64,000 nucleotides of DNA from Mimachlamys varia (GCA_947623455.1 OX392540.1:8511432-8575431), one strand, 5' to 3'. Positions 48,386-60,841 are shown, numbered from the stretch's first letter. Notes: generated by a model not told the origin, from the sequence alone. Numbers and translations: made by a program.

Positions 48386-49485
48386 TCTTTTGACTTATCA
48401 TTCCATACTACAATTTTTGACATGGTTTTGTTAAGGTTTATCCGCACAATGTTCTTTGAAAGAACAAACAATTCTTGTAATTGTTTGAACATAGTCACAT
48501 ATATTTGGTATGTCACCATTTTTGAGCCATGGCTTGCTGAAAGTCGGCAATAAGTGGACACTTATTTACAGCCAATGGAAACATTTCTGTTTCGATTTTG
48601 CGTATTTTGGAATTGCTCATTTTGGAATGAAATATTCTTAAAAAAATCCCAAAATATTAAAACCTTGGTAATAAAGTTATACTATAAAAAAAAAATTGTT
48701 AATTCTTTCTCCAACTGATAGACAAAATACAGGTGACTCATTTAGACCCAATATCAAACCCCATACTCAATACACGATTTATGTGGAGGGACATATGTTA
48801 CTCATGCTGACCACAAGTAATTGGAATCAGGCCACTGATTTATAATCATATTGTCATATTTTAATTTGTAACATCACTATAACATAATACACTATTACAA
48901 TCAGAAATGGCTGTTTTTAGGCGTTTTATAATCGATTTCAGTGTTGTATCGGTGCATAGATATACTTGACGTGATGTTACAGATACAAATTAGACAATAG
49001 AATCCGAAGTGCATTCTGCTTCATCGATGACACCGGCCAGGTAAAGCTAGGTCATTAAAGTAAATGTAATGGTCTCAAAGTGAGAACCAAGACATCAATC
49101 TCAATCACAAGCAAGCATATCTGACCCCAACTACCTGTGATTCCGACTTTCATATCAAATCCTATATACTCAATACACGCTTTATGTGACAGTCAATTAT
49201 AGCAGCAGTGAATCGAAGGGTATGGACGGATAAAAATCACTCGGAACTGATCCTGTTCATCCTCGCACTATATCAAGGACACTCTGCTGGAACTTATCGG
49301 CCTTTGAACATCGTGTTCAAGTAGTCATTGAATGAAGGAAGACTGCCATAAGACTGAAAGAACACCAAGCTAGTACCAATCTACAAATCATGATCAAGAG
49401 TATAGCAACTACAGACCTTCAATGTATGCGTTATTTAACATCAAATTTCGGGAAAATCCTCTATCGGATCACATATATGACCAAG
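48386..49485. repeat. Sequence with isolated diverged units of the 62-bp minisatellite
   Basis: Two solitary units resembling the 62-bp repeat lie at about 48730-48815 (ATATCAAACCCCATACTCAA, TGTGGAGGGACATATGTTAC) and 49136-49200. The rest is unassigned; no gene recognised. Confidence 0.5.
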
Positions 49486-51681
49486 AATGTTACTCATTCC
49501 AATCTTATATCAAACCCTATACTCAATACACACTTTATTTACTTATTAATATTCCGACCTTATATTCAATCCACACTTGATGTGGAGGGAAATGTTACTC
49601 ATACCGACCTTATACCAAACTCTATAACCAATCCACGCTTGATGTGGAGGGAATTGTTCCTTATACCAAACTCTATAACCAATCCACGCTTGATGTGGAG
49701 GGAATTGTTACTCATACCGACCTTATACCAAACTCTATAACCAATCCACGCTTGATGTAGAGGGAATTGTTACTCATACCGACCTTATACCAAACTCTAT
49801 AACCAATCCACGCTTGATGTAGATGGAAATGTTACTTATACCAAACTCTATAACCAATCCACGCTTGATGTAGAGGGAAATTTTAGTCATACCGACCTTA
49901 TACCAAACTCTATAACCAATCCACGCTTGATGTGGAGGGAATTGTTACTCATACCGACCTTATACCAAACTATAACCAATCCACGCTTGATGTGGAGGGA
50001 ATTGTTACTCATACCGACCTTATACCAAACTATAACCAATCCACGCTTGATGTGGAGGGAATTGTTACTCATACCGACCTTATACCAAACTCTATAACCA
50101 ATCCACACTTGATGTGGAGGGAATTGTTACTCATACCGACCTTATACCAAACTCTATAACCAATCCACGCTTGATGTGGAGGGAATTGTTACTCGTACCG
50201 ACCTTATACCAAACTCTATAACTAATCCACGCTTGATGTGGAGGGAATTGTTACTCATACCGACCTTATACCAAACTCTATAACCAATCCACGCTTGATG
50301 TGGAGGGAATTGTTACTCATACCGACCTTATACCAAACGCTATAACCAATCCACGCTTGATGTAGATGGAAATGTTACTCATACCGACCTTATACCAAAC
50401 TCTATAACCAATCCACGCTTGATGTGGATGGAATTGTTACTCATACCGACCTTATACCAAACTCTATAACCAATCCACGCTTGATGTGGAGGGAATTGTT
50501 ACTCATACCGACCTTATACCAAACTCTATAACCAATCCACGCTTGATGTAGAGGGAATTGTTACTCATACCGACCTTATACCAAACTCTATAACCAATCC
50601 ACGCTTGATGTAGATGGAAATGTTACTTACACCAAACTCTATAACCAATCCACGCTTGATGTGGAGGGAATTGTTACTCATACCGACCTTATACCAAACT
50701 CTATAACCAATCCACGCTTGATGTGGAGGGAATTGTTACTCATACCGACCTTATACCAAACTCTATAACCAATCCACGCTTGATGTGGAGGGAATTGTTA
50801 CTCATACCGACCTTATACCAAACTCTATAACCAATCCACACTTGATGTGGAGGGAATTGTTACTCATACCGACCTTATACCAAACTCTTTAACCAATCCA
50901 CGCTTGATGTGGAGGGAATTGTTACTCATACCGACCTTATACCAAACTCTATAACCAATCCACGCTTGATGTGGAGGGAATTGTTACTCATACCGACCTT
51001 ATACCAAACTCTATAACCAATCCACGCTTGATGTGGAAGGAAATGTTACTCATACCGACCTTATACCAAACTCTATAACCAATCCACGCTTGATGTGGAG
51101 GGAATTGTTACTCATACCGACCTTATACCAAACTCTATAACCAATCCACGCTTGATGTGGAGGGAATTGTTACTCATACCGACCTTATACCAAACTCTAT
51201 AACCAATCCACGCTTGATGTGGAGGGAATTGTTACTCATACCGACCTTATACCAAACTCTATAACCAATCCACGCTTGATGTAGATGGAAATGTTACTCA
51301 TACCGACCTTATACCAAACTCTATAACCAATCCACGCTTGATGTGGAGGGAATTGTTACTCATACCGACCTTATACCAAACTCTATAACCAATCCACGCT
51401 TGATGTGGAGGGAATTGTTACTCATTCCGACCTTATACCAAACTCTATAACCAATCCACGCTTGATGTGGAGGGAAATGTACTCATACCGACCTTATACC
51501 AAACTCTATAACCAATCCACGCTTGATGTGGAGGGAAATGTTACTCATACCGACCTTATACCAAACTCTATAACCAATCCACGCTTGATGTGGAGGGAAG
51601 TGTTACTCATACCGACCTTATACCAAACTCTATAACCAATCCACGCTTGATGTGGAGGGAAGTGTTACTCATACCGACCGC
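49486..51681 (+). repeat. 62-bp minisatellite, about 35 copies
   Basis: The monomer runs CTTGATGTGGAGGGAATTG, TTACTCATACCGACC, TTATACCAAACTC, TATAACCAATCCACG. The first units (49486-49620) are diverged and the rest nearly uniform. Variants include GTAGATGGAAATG at about 49820, 50360, 50610 and 51280, and 2-bp shorter units near 49966-50040. Open frames of 72-116 aa inside are by-products. Confidence 0.95.
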
Positions 51682-52756
51682 TGTAGATGGTTCACTCTTG
51701 TAATTTACCCACCGCTGTAGATGGTTCACTCTTGTAATTTACCCACCGCTGTAGATGGTTCACTCCTGTAATTTACCCACCGCTGTAGATGGTTCACTCT
51801 TGTAATTTACCCACCCCTGTAGATGGTTCACTCTTGTAATTTACCCACCGCTGTAGATGGTTCACTCCTGTAATTTACCCACCGCTGTAGATGGTTCACT
51901 CTTGTAATTTACCCACCGCTGTAGATGGTTCACTCTTGTAATTTACCCACCCCTGTAGATGGTTCACTCCTGTAATTTACCCACCGCTGTAGATGGTTCA
52001 CTCTTGTAATTTACCCACCGCTGTAGATGGTTCACTCTTGTAATTTACCCACCCCTGTAGATGGTTCACTCTTGTAATTTACCCACCCCTGTAGATGGTT
52101 CACTCCTGTAATTTACCCACCGCTGTAGATGGTTCACTCCTGTAATTTACCCATCCCTGTAGATGGTTCACTCCTGTAATTTACCCACCCCTGTAGATGG
52201 TTCACTCTTGTAATTTACCCACCCCTGTAGATGGTTCACTCTTGTAATTTACCCACCGCTGTAGATGGTTCACTCTTGTAATTTACCATCCCTGTAGATG
52301 GTTCACTCCTGTAATTTACCCACCGCTGTAGATGGTTCACTCTTGTAATTTACCCACCGCTGTAGATGGTTCACTCCTGTAATTTACCCACCGCTGTAGA
52401 TGGTTCACTCCTGTAATTTACCCACCGCTGTAGATGGTTCACTCCTGTAATTTACCCACCCCTGTAGATGGTTCACTCCTGTAATTTACCCACCGCTGTA
52501 GATGGTTCACTCTTGTAATTTACCCACCGCTGTAGATGGTTCACTCTTGTAATTTACCCACCCCTGTAGATGGTTCACTCTTGTAATTTACCCACCCCTG
52601 TAGATGGTTCACTCTTGTAATTTACCCATCCCTGTAGATGGTTCACTCCTGTAATTTACCCACCGCTGTAGATGGTTCACTCTTGTAATTTACCATCCCT
52701 GTAGATGGTTCACTCCTGTAATTTACCCACCCCTGTAGATGGTTCACTCCTGTAAA
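51676..52756 (+). repeat. 34-bp minisatellite, about 31 copies
   Basis: The monomer C(G/C)CTGTAGATGGTTCACT, then C(T/C)TGTAATTTACCCAC, directly abuts the 62-bp array through a shared ACCG(A)CC. Two two-state positions give a small number of unit types. A few units lack one or two bases (TTTACCATCC near 52285 and 52692). Confidence 0.95.
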
Positions 52757-55312
52757 CGACCAATAACTTCGCAAACATGCTGGAGAAAATGCAGGGATGA
52801 ACATATAATTTTGCTGTGATGTTCTATCAATTTTACTCAGTTGTAGTTCTGGGTAGAATATAGATATATATGCTCTTCCTTCAGTTCAGTGTATGTAAAT
52901 AAATCCTTGGAAGCGGTACAATCTGGATTTTTTTTTACAAACGAATAACCACTGTACACGTATAACATGAGGAGATGTTTTATTCAAGCAACACTTTCAG
53001 TATCTTTTATGAAATAAAACAGTGCATAAAAAGTGGTTTCACAATGAGTGGCGGTTGTTTATTTTGTTCATCTATCTTGAGTAAAATAATTTTCAAAAAG
53101 ACATGAGGTTTATGAAATGTTCCCATGTATTTCATATTTGAAAATTAACCAACGCGAGTTAGATAAACATGATAAACAACAGTCACAAGTTATGGATTCC
53201 GTATATACCATAACATCTTTAGTAATGCCTATGTTACAACCTAAAAATAGCCTCTCTGAATTACTGAAAAAAAGGCCCTTTTATGATGTCATGTCCTTCA
53301 TGGGCCGAGGTCACATGGCGGTCAAGGACCTATGAAAATGCTGTTAAGTTCTTACTTGCCACATCTGTAGTTATCAAATGCTCTGGTTACGAAATTATGA
53401 AGCACCCAAGACAGTTATGGTGTATTATTTAACAAAATAACATTATCAATTACATTGTATATATAAACATAAACAAAACCACACACTTGTTTTGATACAG
53501 AGTTGCACAATGCACAAGTTTAAAGACATGAGAACAACGGTTCAGAATTCATGTAATAGATAATAAAAAAGTTAATAAATTTCTAAAAAATAAACAAAAC
53601 AAATCAGATTAACAAGAAAGCTCAATATAAATTCATAAGAAATGTTGCAAATGCCACCAAATGTTCATCTGTAGATGTAAATTCAGAAGCAATCATAGTG
53701 AGATACTAAAATCAAAGACAATGGTTTAAATTTTCACTATTTGTTCTAAATTACATTATATGTCATTTAGAACAATAGTTCATATAAATGAATTATGAGA
53801 TAAATGGGGAAATAAATAAGAGCAACATTTTTGTCCACATATAGTTAGTTTTAATGTTTGAATAGAATCTTACTGAAAGTCAAAACTTTGTATTTTGAAA
53901 AAAAAAATGAAAAAAATGGTGCGTGCAACGACTATGCATTCTGTTTTGGACTATAAAAAAAATATATAACCTAATAGAAATATTTGTTTTCATATAATTC
54001 AAAAGGACATCATTAAATGAGTATATGCTACCACAAAAATACTAATTTGAAGTATGAGATACTGCAAAATGCAAGTATTGACCTGATTTTGGTTATCAAA
54101 TTTGCAAAATCTGGAACCACTGGTTGGTAATGTCAGAGCATTGTATAAATTTCCAAAGTAAACCCAGAGTGCTATTATTTTTTCGATGTTCTTCTTTTGA
54201 TTTGAACAAAAATGACTATACCGTAATTAATTCTCAGAATTTTCAATGAATGAGTAAAATGATGATTTGGTGACCCAATTAGGCTACTGTCACCTAATAC
54301 ATTCATTATAAAGCAACACAGTGTGAAATACCATTGTAGAAACACTCACAAAACTATTACATATATTCTTAAAGGGACAATTTATATTTCGTCAACCAAA
54401 ATTTTTTTAGTTCAAAAAGAATTGATTATATATGTATCCAGACAAAATAATCTGTAAATAAAAGTAACTTGCTACCTACACATTGTCCAGTGTGGTCAGT
54501 TTAAAAGTTTGGGATAACCCTTGTGAGAATCTAAAAATATAACAAAATATGATGCACCCTCTGGCAGGAACAAAAAGAATACAAGATTTTGCAAAAACGT
54601 CAAAATGTCAACAAAATTGTCCTGTTAAAACATTCGAAAATTACTACCGGTAACAATAACCTTGACCTTTGACCTTCAAAACACAAGTAATCTCAAGGAA
54701 GCACAGTATGAAATTTCAGCTTCATCTCCACAAAAGTACTTGATTTAAGGTGCTAAAACCAATCTCAAAACAGTAGTATGGTACATCAATGGCGGTCATA
54801 ATTGAAAATGACCTTCTCAAAAATTCAGATTTTTACAATTGAGCAAAAATTAAATACATTAAGAGAAGTCCACTCCATATCAAAACTGCATGAAAATATG
54901 GTTAAAGGGGCATTCTTTCGTTCAGACATCAGATGCGGAGAAATTTCCATTGATAAAATTTATGTCGGAGAGAACTTTACAAGCTAGAGTGTTTGTGGCT
55001 ACCAGTAATGAAATGAATGCAGAACTGTACAGAATAATGATAGCATGTACACAAATACTGTCTGTCTTTGCGTAATTAGTGATATTTTGGTGCAAATTAT
55101 GAATTTTTAGGACTTAATACTTGAAGAACTTTAGTTTACCTTGAGATTTAAACTGCTGTATTAATGCAAAAATTTATTAATTTTGATACTTGGAAAAACA
55201 CACATTTCCCATTATTAAAGTTTTATTTTGGCGGCTGAAAATGCGTCCAAACAAAGGAATGCCCCTGTAAGGGTAACAGATTTTAAAAAGTATAACAACT
55301 TGTGTTGATGAT
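52757..55312. other. Unassigned AT-rich sequence
   Basis: No gene recognised. A 72-aa plus-strand frame (53117-53335) has no domain. One isolated perfect DR1 motif (TGACCTTTGACCT) lies at 54663-54675. Confidence 0.4.
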
Positions 55313-55483
55313 TCATGTGATATATATATTTTCAATCTTGTTATACTTGTTCTTCCAATACATCTTCGGTATATTTCTTTTTGGTTCCCATGTGTTGTCT
55401 TTTTCTGGAAACCCCAGCCATTTAACTAAAAAATGTCTTTTCCCTTTAATTTGTTTTTCCTCCACAATTCTTTCTATAAAGTA
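55313..55483 (-). CDS. Chromodomain exon
   Basis: The acceptor is TTTTTCTTTTTCAG at 55484 and later. The reading starts YFIERIVEEKQIKGKRHFL, then VKWLGFPEKDNTWEPKRNI, and ends IPKMYWKNK. This is a canonical chromodomain: aromatic cage positions F/Y, W and W, with VKW-x-G and N-T-W-E-P, as in HP1, CDY and Polycomb proteins, which bind methylated histone tails in the nucleus. The frame stops at 55313, but AACAA/GTATAA near 55338 could be a donor, so the gene may continue. The next visible exon upstream (56140-56172) ends in phase 1, whereas this one needs phase 0, so an exon is missing from view or the link is wrong. The subfamily is undetermined. Confidence 0.8.
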   Translation of the reverse strand, partial: YFIERIVEEKQIKGKRHFLVKWLGFPEKDNTWEPKRNIPKMYWKNKYNKIENIYIT

Positions 55484-56139
55484 CTGAAAAAGAAAAAGAA
55501 AACATGTATAAATTACAAAAAATTTTTCATATTGATCTTTTTGATTTTTTTTTTTAATTCTAAGGTTACAGACTCTGAAATGCATTTCTGTTTAGCAGTT
55601 CACTTTTTGTAGTTACAACCAAGCAGAAAACAATTCTGATTAAACACACTTTTAAAGGCTTAAATAATCAAGTCACAGTGTTATCAGTTTTCTTAGAATA
55701 CTTGATACATCATGTATATGTTTATGCTCCTTTTGGACACTGTTTTTATTGTTCAAGTTTTGTTTTAGATCAATAATCACATATCAAACACTCTATGCAA
55801 ATTTTCAAACAACAAATCCATTCAAACTCGACCTAAATACTGATCAGAACTATAAGTTTCCTTACACACATTTCGGTCACCTGTCTACAATTATATGTTT
55901 CATAACACACTTGAAAAAATGAGTTAAAGACAAATTGTGAAAGCTGTGAAAAATAAGTTTCAGCATCCGGAAAAATGATTCCACAATAGGAGGTCCACAG
56001 TTCTACCTAAACAAATGGGGTATGAGTTGATTACCCAAAATAGGCACCATGTATGTAACCGTCCATTAGTCATTAAACACTTTTATAACTCAGGTAAAAC
56101 CAGGCAAATAAAATAAAAAACAAAATCAATTTAACTTAC

Positions 56140-56172
56140 CATGCTTTTTCTTTTTCATTCCTTTCTTCTTGC
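56140..56172 (-). CDS. 33-bp lysine-rich micro-exon
   Basis: Lies between TTTTGTTTAG and CATG/GTAAGT. In phase 1 it encodes KKKGMKKKKH after a completed Gly codon. It joins in phase to the exon at 57202-57345 and could provide a nuclear localisation signal. Confidence 0.5.
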
Positions 56173-57201
56173 CTAAACAAAATAAAATAATGCAATGATT
56201 AATGAATTGTACCATTCGTAAAAATTCAAACTGGCTGAATGTCATAGTGAACAGAGTTTAATGCAACAAATAGTAGCAAGCACACATAATCTCATAACCC
56301 GAGGGTCCTATTCCCTGGAGACTGATGGCAAGAATAATATATAATATTTAAAAGCTTATAAATCCTGTTATTAACTGATCATATTCTCTATATTTGTAAA
56401 TCCTACAATTGGCTGTTTTGCTTGGATGTGATCATTTGTTAAATCATAACCAATATTAACTGCATTTGGCGAAAACTGGTCCTGGAAATATCCAGAAATC
56501 TGGGCATTTATTCCTTTGATTACATTTTCATTGATGTTTTGCCACTTAGTGTGTTAATTTCTGCTTCAATTTTGGACTATTTGGAAAGTATAACTGCATG
56601 GGAATTGGTGAAATTGTTGCTTTTAGAGCTTATTACCATTTCTGAAATGATATACACCAGTTATTGACTTTTTATTTTGTTCATATGCTGTGATACTTTT
56701 CTTTTGGTCAGTATTAGAGCAAAATAACCATGAATTAAGTAAAAAATCCATCATTAAATTACTGTATTGAACTCCTTCAAAAACAATGGACATCAATAAC
56801 TTTAATTATGTTTCTTATATTTAACCACGATATAGCTGAGTTTTGTTCAACTACCAATTAATACATCAATTAATCATTACAACTCTTGTGTTACATTCAG
56901 TTTATATCATACTTATGATAAACTCTAAACACGTATTGATTGGCTGACACTGTGAACTTTGACCTTTCGAACCAATCAGCAACATGTTACTACGGCAGTT
57001 ATGGCTACAGTAATCAGATTCCTTCAGGCTCCAGAAAGATTTACACTTTAAGATCAGACTGTAATGAACTTCAACAGCAATCATTACCATGTAAAGGAAT
57101 AGTAATCAATAAGGTTTCAACAAGGCATTAGCCAGATAATAATTTCACGCAAAATAACATCGAAGTTCAATAATCTATACATTTCAACAACAAAAAAATA
57201 C

Positions 57202-57345
57202 CTTTCACTGGCTGTAAGTCTGTAAAGAGGGGCATCAGAACCTCAACATCTTCTTCTGAAAGTTCAGACAAACCAACATCTTCAGAAGCTTCAGCTATTT
57301 CAGCCATCTTAGTCACTTCAGCCAATTCCACTGCTTCGGTTACTT
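57202..57345 (-). CDS. Acidic exon, 144 bp
   Basis: Acceptor TTTGCATGTCAG, donor AAAG/GTATTT; phase 1 at both ends. It encodes an alanine/glutamate-rich stretch (VTEAVELAEVTKMAEIAEAS), then GLSELSEEDVEVLMPLF and TDLQPVK. The low-complexity acidic linker joins in frame with the exon at 58497 upstream and the lysine micro-exon downstream. No domain. Confidence 0.55.
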
Positions 57346-58496
57346 CTGACATGCAAAAAACATAGAAATATAATATTATTTGAGAGAATATTGCCAGATC
57401 ATATATATGTCTATTTTCAATGTCAATTTACCTTAGACGATGCAAATGCAGACCATAGATTCACCTACAAATTAAGTACCTGGTTCTCAGGCCATAATAT
57501 TTTTGTTGGTCCTGAAATAGATGAGGGAAACTGATATCCTATCTTTTTTTCTTCTTCAAGACCAAACATGACAATATTTTTTCAAAAATCAACATCTTTC
57601 TAATTACGTCATATAAAACAGATCAGGGAGAACCCGAGAACCAAGTAATTAACTTTAATTTGTATAGCCTTACTAATAGAATCAATCATTGTTGTAAATT
57701 GATTAATTTGAAAAATACAAAGCAAAGGTTCCAATAGTCCACTGATCCATAGATTTAGTGATGGATCAAGACATAAAATAATTCAACTCAAGAGTTTGTA
57801 TTTCTTGATGTCTACCAAACAATGATGGTTGATTTATTTTTTCACATATATTTCAGTTCTCCTTTGAAATGTAAACCAATTCAAAACAATCATTGCTCAC
57901 TAGGGATTTCCTTATGTCCAACATGTCAGTGGATTTTTGTGTGAGTGATCTCAGCACAAGCGCCATGGCATAAGCTCACCGGACATTCTGTACATGTGAG
58001 CTAAAAATGTGTTCTCCCTATATATATAAACTATAGTAAAATTTACCCCCTCCTCAGGAGAAAACTTAACTGAGACACCAACCAGATCTTGAAATTGACA
58101 AGTTTTGTAAAAGACATAGGTTAAGAACCTTCAATCTATGAAGAGTCTTTGATTCCATCATATCTGGGAGTACAGAAGATTTTTGAAATATCAATCAATT
58201 TGACCCTTTTCGTCCCTGCTGCTCAGGCTCCTGGGGGTTGGGGACCATATAATTCACAATATTGGTTGACCTTTAGCCATGCGCAAGCTTACTGCCAAGT
58301 TTCATTGAATTTGTTTCTGTGATTTTGGAGATGGAACTGTTTACCGATAGAAGACAGATACAAGTTGATCAGAATATGTCACTTTAATTGAGACTTTGTC
58401 TCGTGTCACCTAAAAATTTTCAGCTTTAATATTAACGACACCCCTTAAAAAAAATTTGTTTGGATTGTCATAATGAATACAACAGGAATTATTTAC
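57346..58496. other. Intron-like AT-rich sequence
   Basis: Lies between two minus-strand exons whose phases agree. A short C-rich stretch at about 58200-58330 resembles the CCTTTGACC-type dispersed repeats. No other feature. Confidence 0.4.
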
Positions 58497-58697
58497 CATA
58501 GCTAATATCCAGATGCTCCTCCTCTCGAACAGGTTCCCCAGTATCAATATTCAATGGTTGTCCATTTGAAGAACCTGGCTGTTCCAATTGTTGTCTATTT
58601 GAGGAAGAAATAATATCTGATGAATTGGACTCAGTGGCTCTACGGCTCAAAGTCTTTGCATCTCTCTTCTCAGAATCTTTGGCAGACAGGTCAGACC
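58497..58697 (-). CDS. Serine/glutamine-rich exon, 201 bp
   Basis: Acceptor TTTCATTTTAG, donor CTATG/GTAAAT; phase 1 at both ends. It encodes SDLSAKDSEKRDAKTLSRRA, then SSDIISSSNRQQLEQPGSS, and ends GEPVREEEHLDISYG. It looks like a disordered polar linker. Joined to the exon at 57345 it completes a Glu codon. Its 3' two thirds are duplicated at 59023-59153. Confidence 0.6.
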
Positions 58698-58718
58698 CTA
58701 AAATGAAATCACAAAGTT

Positions 58719-58880
58719 GTACAGTGGACTCCACTAATATCACCCCTGTTAATATCACATTCCTCTTTATATCATGTTTTTCCCAAGCACCATTTTTTTC
58801 TCTATATAATCTATGTAATTTTATTTGGTTAATATCATGTATTTTGAGGTGAATTCCTCTTAATATCATGTTTTTTTTTA
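58719..58880. mobile_element. Possible pogo-like MITE fragment
   Basis: Begins TACAGTGGACTCCACTAATA and repeats TTAATATCA(T/C) several times, recalling Tigger/pogo ends. No clear opposite end; tentative. Confidence 0.25.
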
Positions 58881-58990
58881 ACCAATCACATAAAATATCC
58901 AGAAAATGATGTCATTTCCATTGATTTCAGATACAACTTGTACAAAATGTTGCATGGAAAATAAAAAATAACCCCAAAAATGTTTTTTAA

Positions 58991-59153
58991 TTGTCATAAT
59001 GAATACAATAGGAATTATTTACCATAGCTAATATCCAGATGCTCCTCCTCTCGAACAGGTTCCCCAGTATAAATATTCAATGGTTGTCCATTTGAAGAAC
59101 CTGGCTGTTCCAATTGTTGTCTATTTGAGGAAGAAATAATATCTGATGAATTG
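58991..59153 (-). pseudogene. Partial duplicate of the exon at 58497-58697
   Basis: 58465-58627 recurs 526 bp away with few changes, including the donor CTATG/GTAAAT (exon part from 59023). The copy stops inside the exon at GAATTC near 59155, without the acceptor and first third. A CATTTTAAG/G before it might act as an acceptor, but the resulting phase does not fit the GTF2I-like exon upstream. Confidence 0.6.
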
Positions 59154-59648
59154 AATTCCTTAAAATGACCAAGACTTTATATAGGACTTATCTTTTTTTC
59201 TTGAACTGATATTGTCATTTTTCTAATTCAGGATTACTATTTTATTATTTTGTCAAAATCTTCTGTCAGCAATTTTGTTTTATCGATTAGTCCCAAAATC
59301 AATACAACACAACTATGAACCAAGATGATTCTAAGTAAGAAATTTGAGAATGATCCATCTAGTACTTCTCTAGAAAAAGTGGTAACAAACTATTTCTAAC
59401 AAATCCAAGATGGCTGCCTGTTGGCCATATTGTTTATCTGATCTGTCCAAAAATGGACTATGCACAATTAAGCACCAAGGGGATCCTACATATGAAATTT
59501 GACAATGATCTGACCAGTACTTCTCTAGAAATAGCGGTAACAAGAACTGTTTAAGGACAGACGGATGACAGACCATGGACGCAGGTCGATTTTAATAGCC
59601 CACCATCTGATAATGGTGGACTAATAAAAAACTTAAAATGATACTTAC
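59154..59648. repeat. Dispersed repeat with terminal hairpin
   Basis: CCAGTACTTCTCTAGAAATA and a diverged copy (59360, 59515) mark two monomers. GGACAGACGGATGACAG and a hairpin (AGCCCACCAT...ATGGTGGACT, about 59598-59625) look like the end of another Helitron-type bivalve repeat. CCAAGATGGCTGCC (59404) recalls element 3. Confidence 0.45.
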
Positions 59649-59811
59649 ATAACTTCAATGCTTTTGCATTCAAGTATGGCCTCAAGCTTTTTTTTCCCAT
59701 AGTGTGACAAAAAGCTGAGTGGCAGAATCTCTTTCGGCAAACCATGTATTTCCAGTTCCCCATCAAAAACTTTCCTGTATGGAAAAGCTTTGTTTTTCCC
59801 CACAGCTTTTG
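59649..59811 (-). CDS. Exon encoding a GTF2I-repeat-like segment
   Basis: Acceptor CTTATTTTACAG, donor GTTAT/GTAAGT; 163 bp, phase 1 in and phase 2 out. It encodes KAVGKNKAFPYRKVF, DGELEIHGLPKEILPLS, FLSHYGKKKLEAILE and CKSIEV. The order P-Y-x-K-x-F, E-L-x-x-x-G-L-P, Y-G-x-x-x-L-x-x-I-L, then a hydrophobic strand, matches the second half of the GTF2I repeat, a DNA-binding fold of TFII-I proteins. The match is from memory of the repeat, so the call is moderate. The phase does not join directly to the exon at 58697, so an exon is unseen or this belongs to another gene. Upstream exons lie beyond recognition. Confidence 0.5.
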
Positions 59812-60841
59812 CTGTAAAATAAGGGAAGGAAAATCATTATAATTGAATAGATTTGAGTATACATTATTTAAACAGTAATGGCTCCATGTATGTTACAATG
59901 ACAAAAAATTGCAAAACGAGTTGAAAAGTTGATGATTTGTGGATATTATCCAGAAACAGTAACAAAAAAAAACAACAATGCTTGTCCTTTTTTAATTTTC
60001 CAAGTTTTCATTAAAACTGCATAAGTTTTCCTAATCTCAGATTCCCTAGATGTCTCTATTCCTGATAAGGGCTCAATTGAGGACATGAAACAAAGACATA
60101 GTTGTCAAGATCTCCTGCCAAAGCAAATTCTGTATGTATGCATGAAATTAAAGTGGGCAACAGGCATAAAACATGCGGAAAGCAAGCAGCCAATCGGGAC
60201 ACAACAGCCTCATTAGATATGTGTGGAATATTCTTAAAATCATACTTGAGTTGGGTGGGTATCAAGCAAGTTTCATCAAAACCAGGCCGACCAATCATTC
60301 TCAAGATATAGTCACCTTGGGCATGCAATCAGCCAATCAGGTCACAGCAGCCTCATTTAGTATCTGCTGAATGTTCTATAATCAAACTTGAGTGAGGGGT
60401 TTAAGTAATAATCTTCCTAGCAAGTTTAATACAAATCTTATCATTCCTTCAAAAGATATTGCGCAAAAAATGTGAAGAATAAAAAGTGGCAATTTCAGAT
60501 GTATTTTTGCTTTTAAAGATAGTTTTAATTTGTCAACTCTTAGGGAATTGTTTCTGTTTATGAAAATAGCAAGTGGCCTTGACTTTGACCCGACAACCTT
60601 GAAACTGGAGATATACTGTCATCCTTACAAGTATGCAAAGTTTAATCAAAATCCATGAAAGAATAGAGTGCTGACAATCTTCAGCAGAAAGATGGATGAT
60701 GGACGGTGAGGAAAACTACATTAATTTTTGTATAATTAGTCCTCTCGGGTGTGAATTAACCATTAGGGGACTAATAACCAATATTTATCTATTATTTACT
60801 TGTTGAGAGGTAACTATTGCCTAATAATGTTGTTGAGGGAT
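59812..60841. repeat. Sequence with diverged dispersed-repeat monomers
   Basis: CAAGCAAGTTTCATCAAAAC, TCTCAAGATATAGTCACC and a diverged second copy (AAGTTTAATACAAATC, 60421 on) are typical of bivalve tandem-repeat transposon interiors. CTTGACTTTGACC (60576) and GATGGATGATGGACGG (60692) support this. The 90-aa minus-strand frame is antisense to it. No gene. Confidence 0.4.

Noticed and set aside
49390..51635. ORFs of 72-116 aa in the 62-bp minisatellite
   Set aside because: Repeat by-products that end wherever a unit length changes the frame.
51676..52756. CRISPR-like array (34-bp direct repeats)
   Set aside because: Repeats are contiguous with no unique spacers, and the surroundings are eukaryotic; it is a minisatellite.
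56940..57131. 63-aa plus-strand ORF (MADTVNFDLSNQS...)
   Set aside because: No domain; it lies in what appears to be an intron of the minus-strand exon series.
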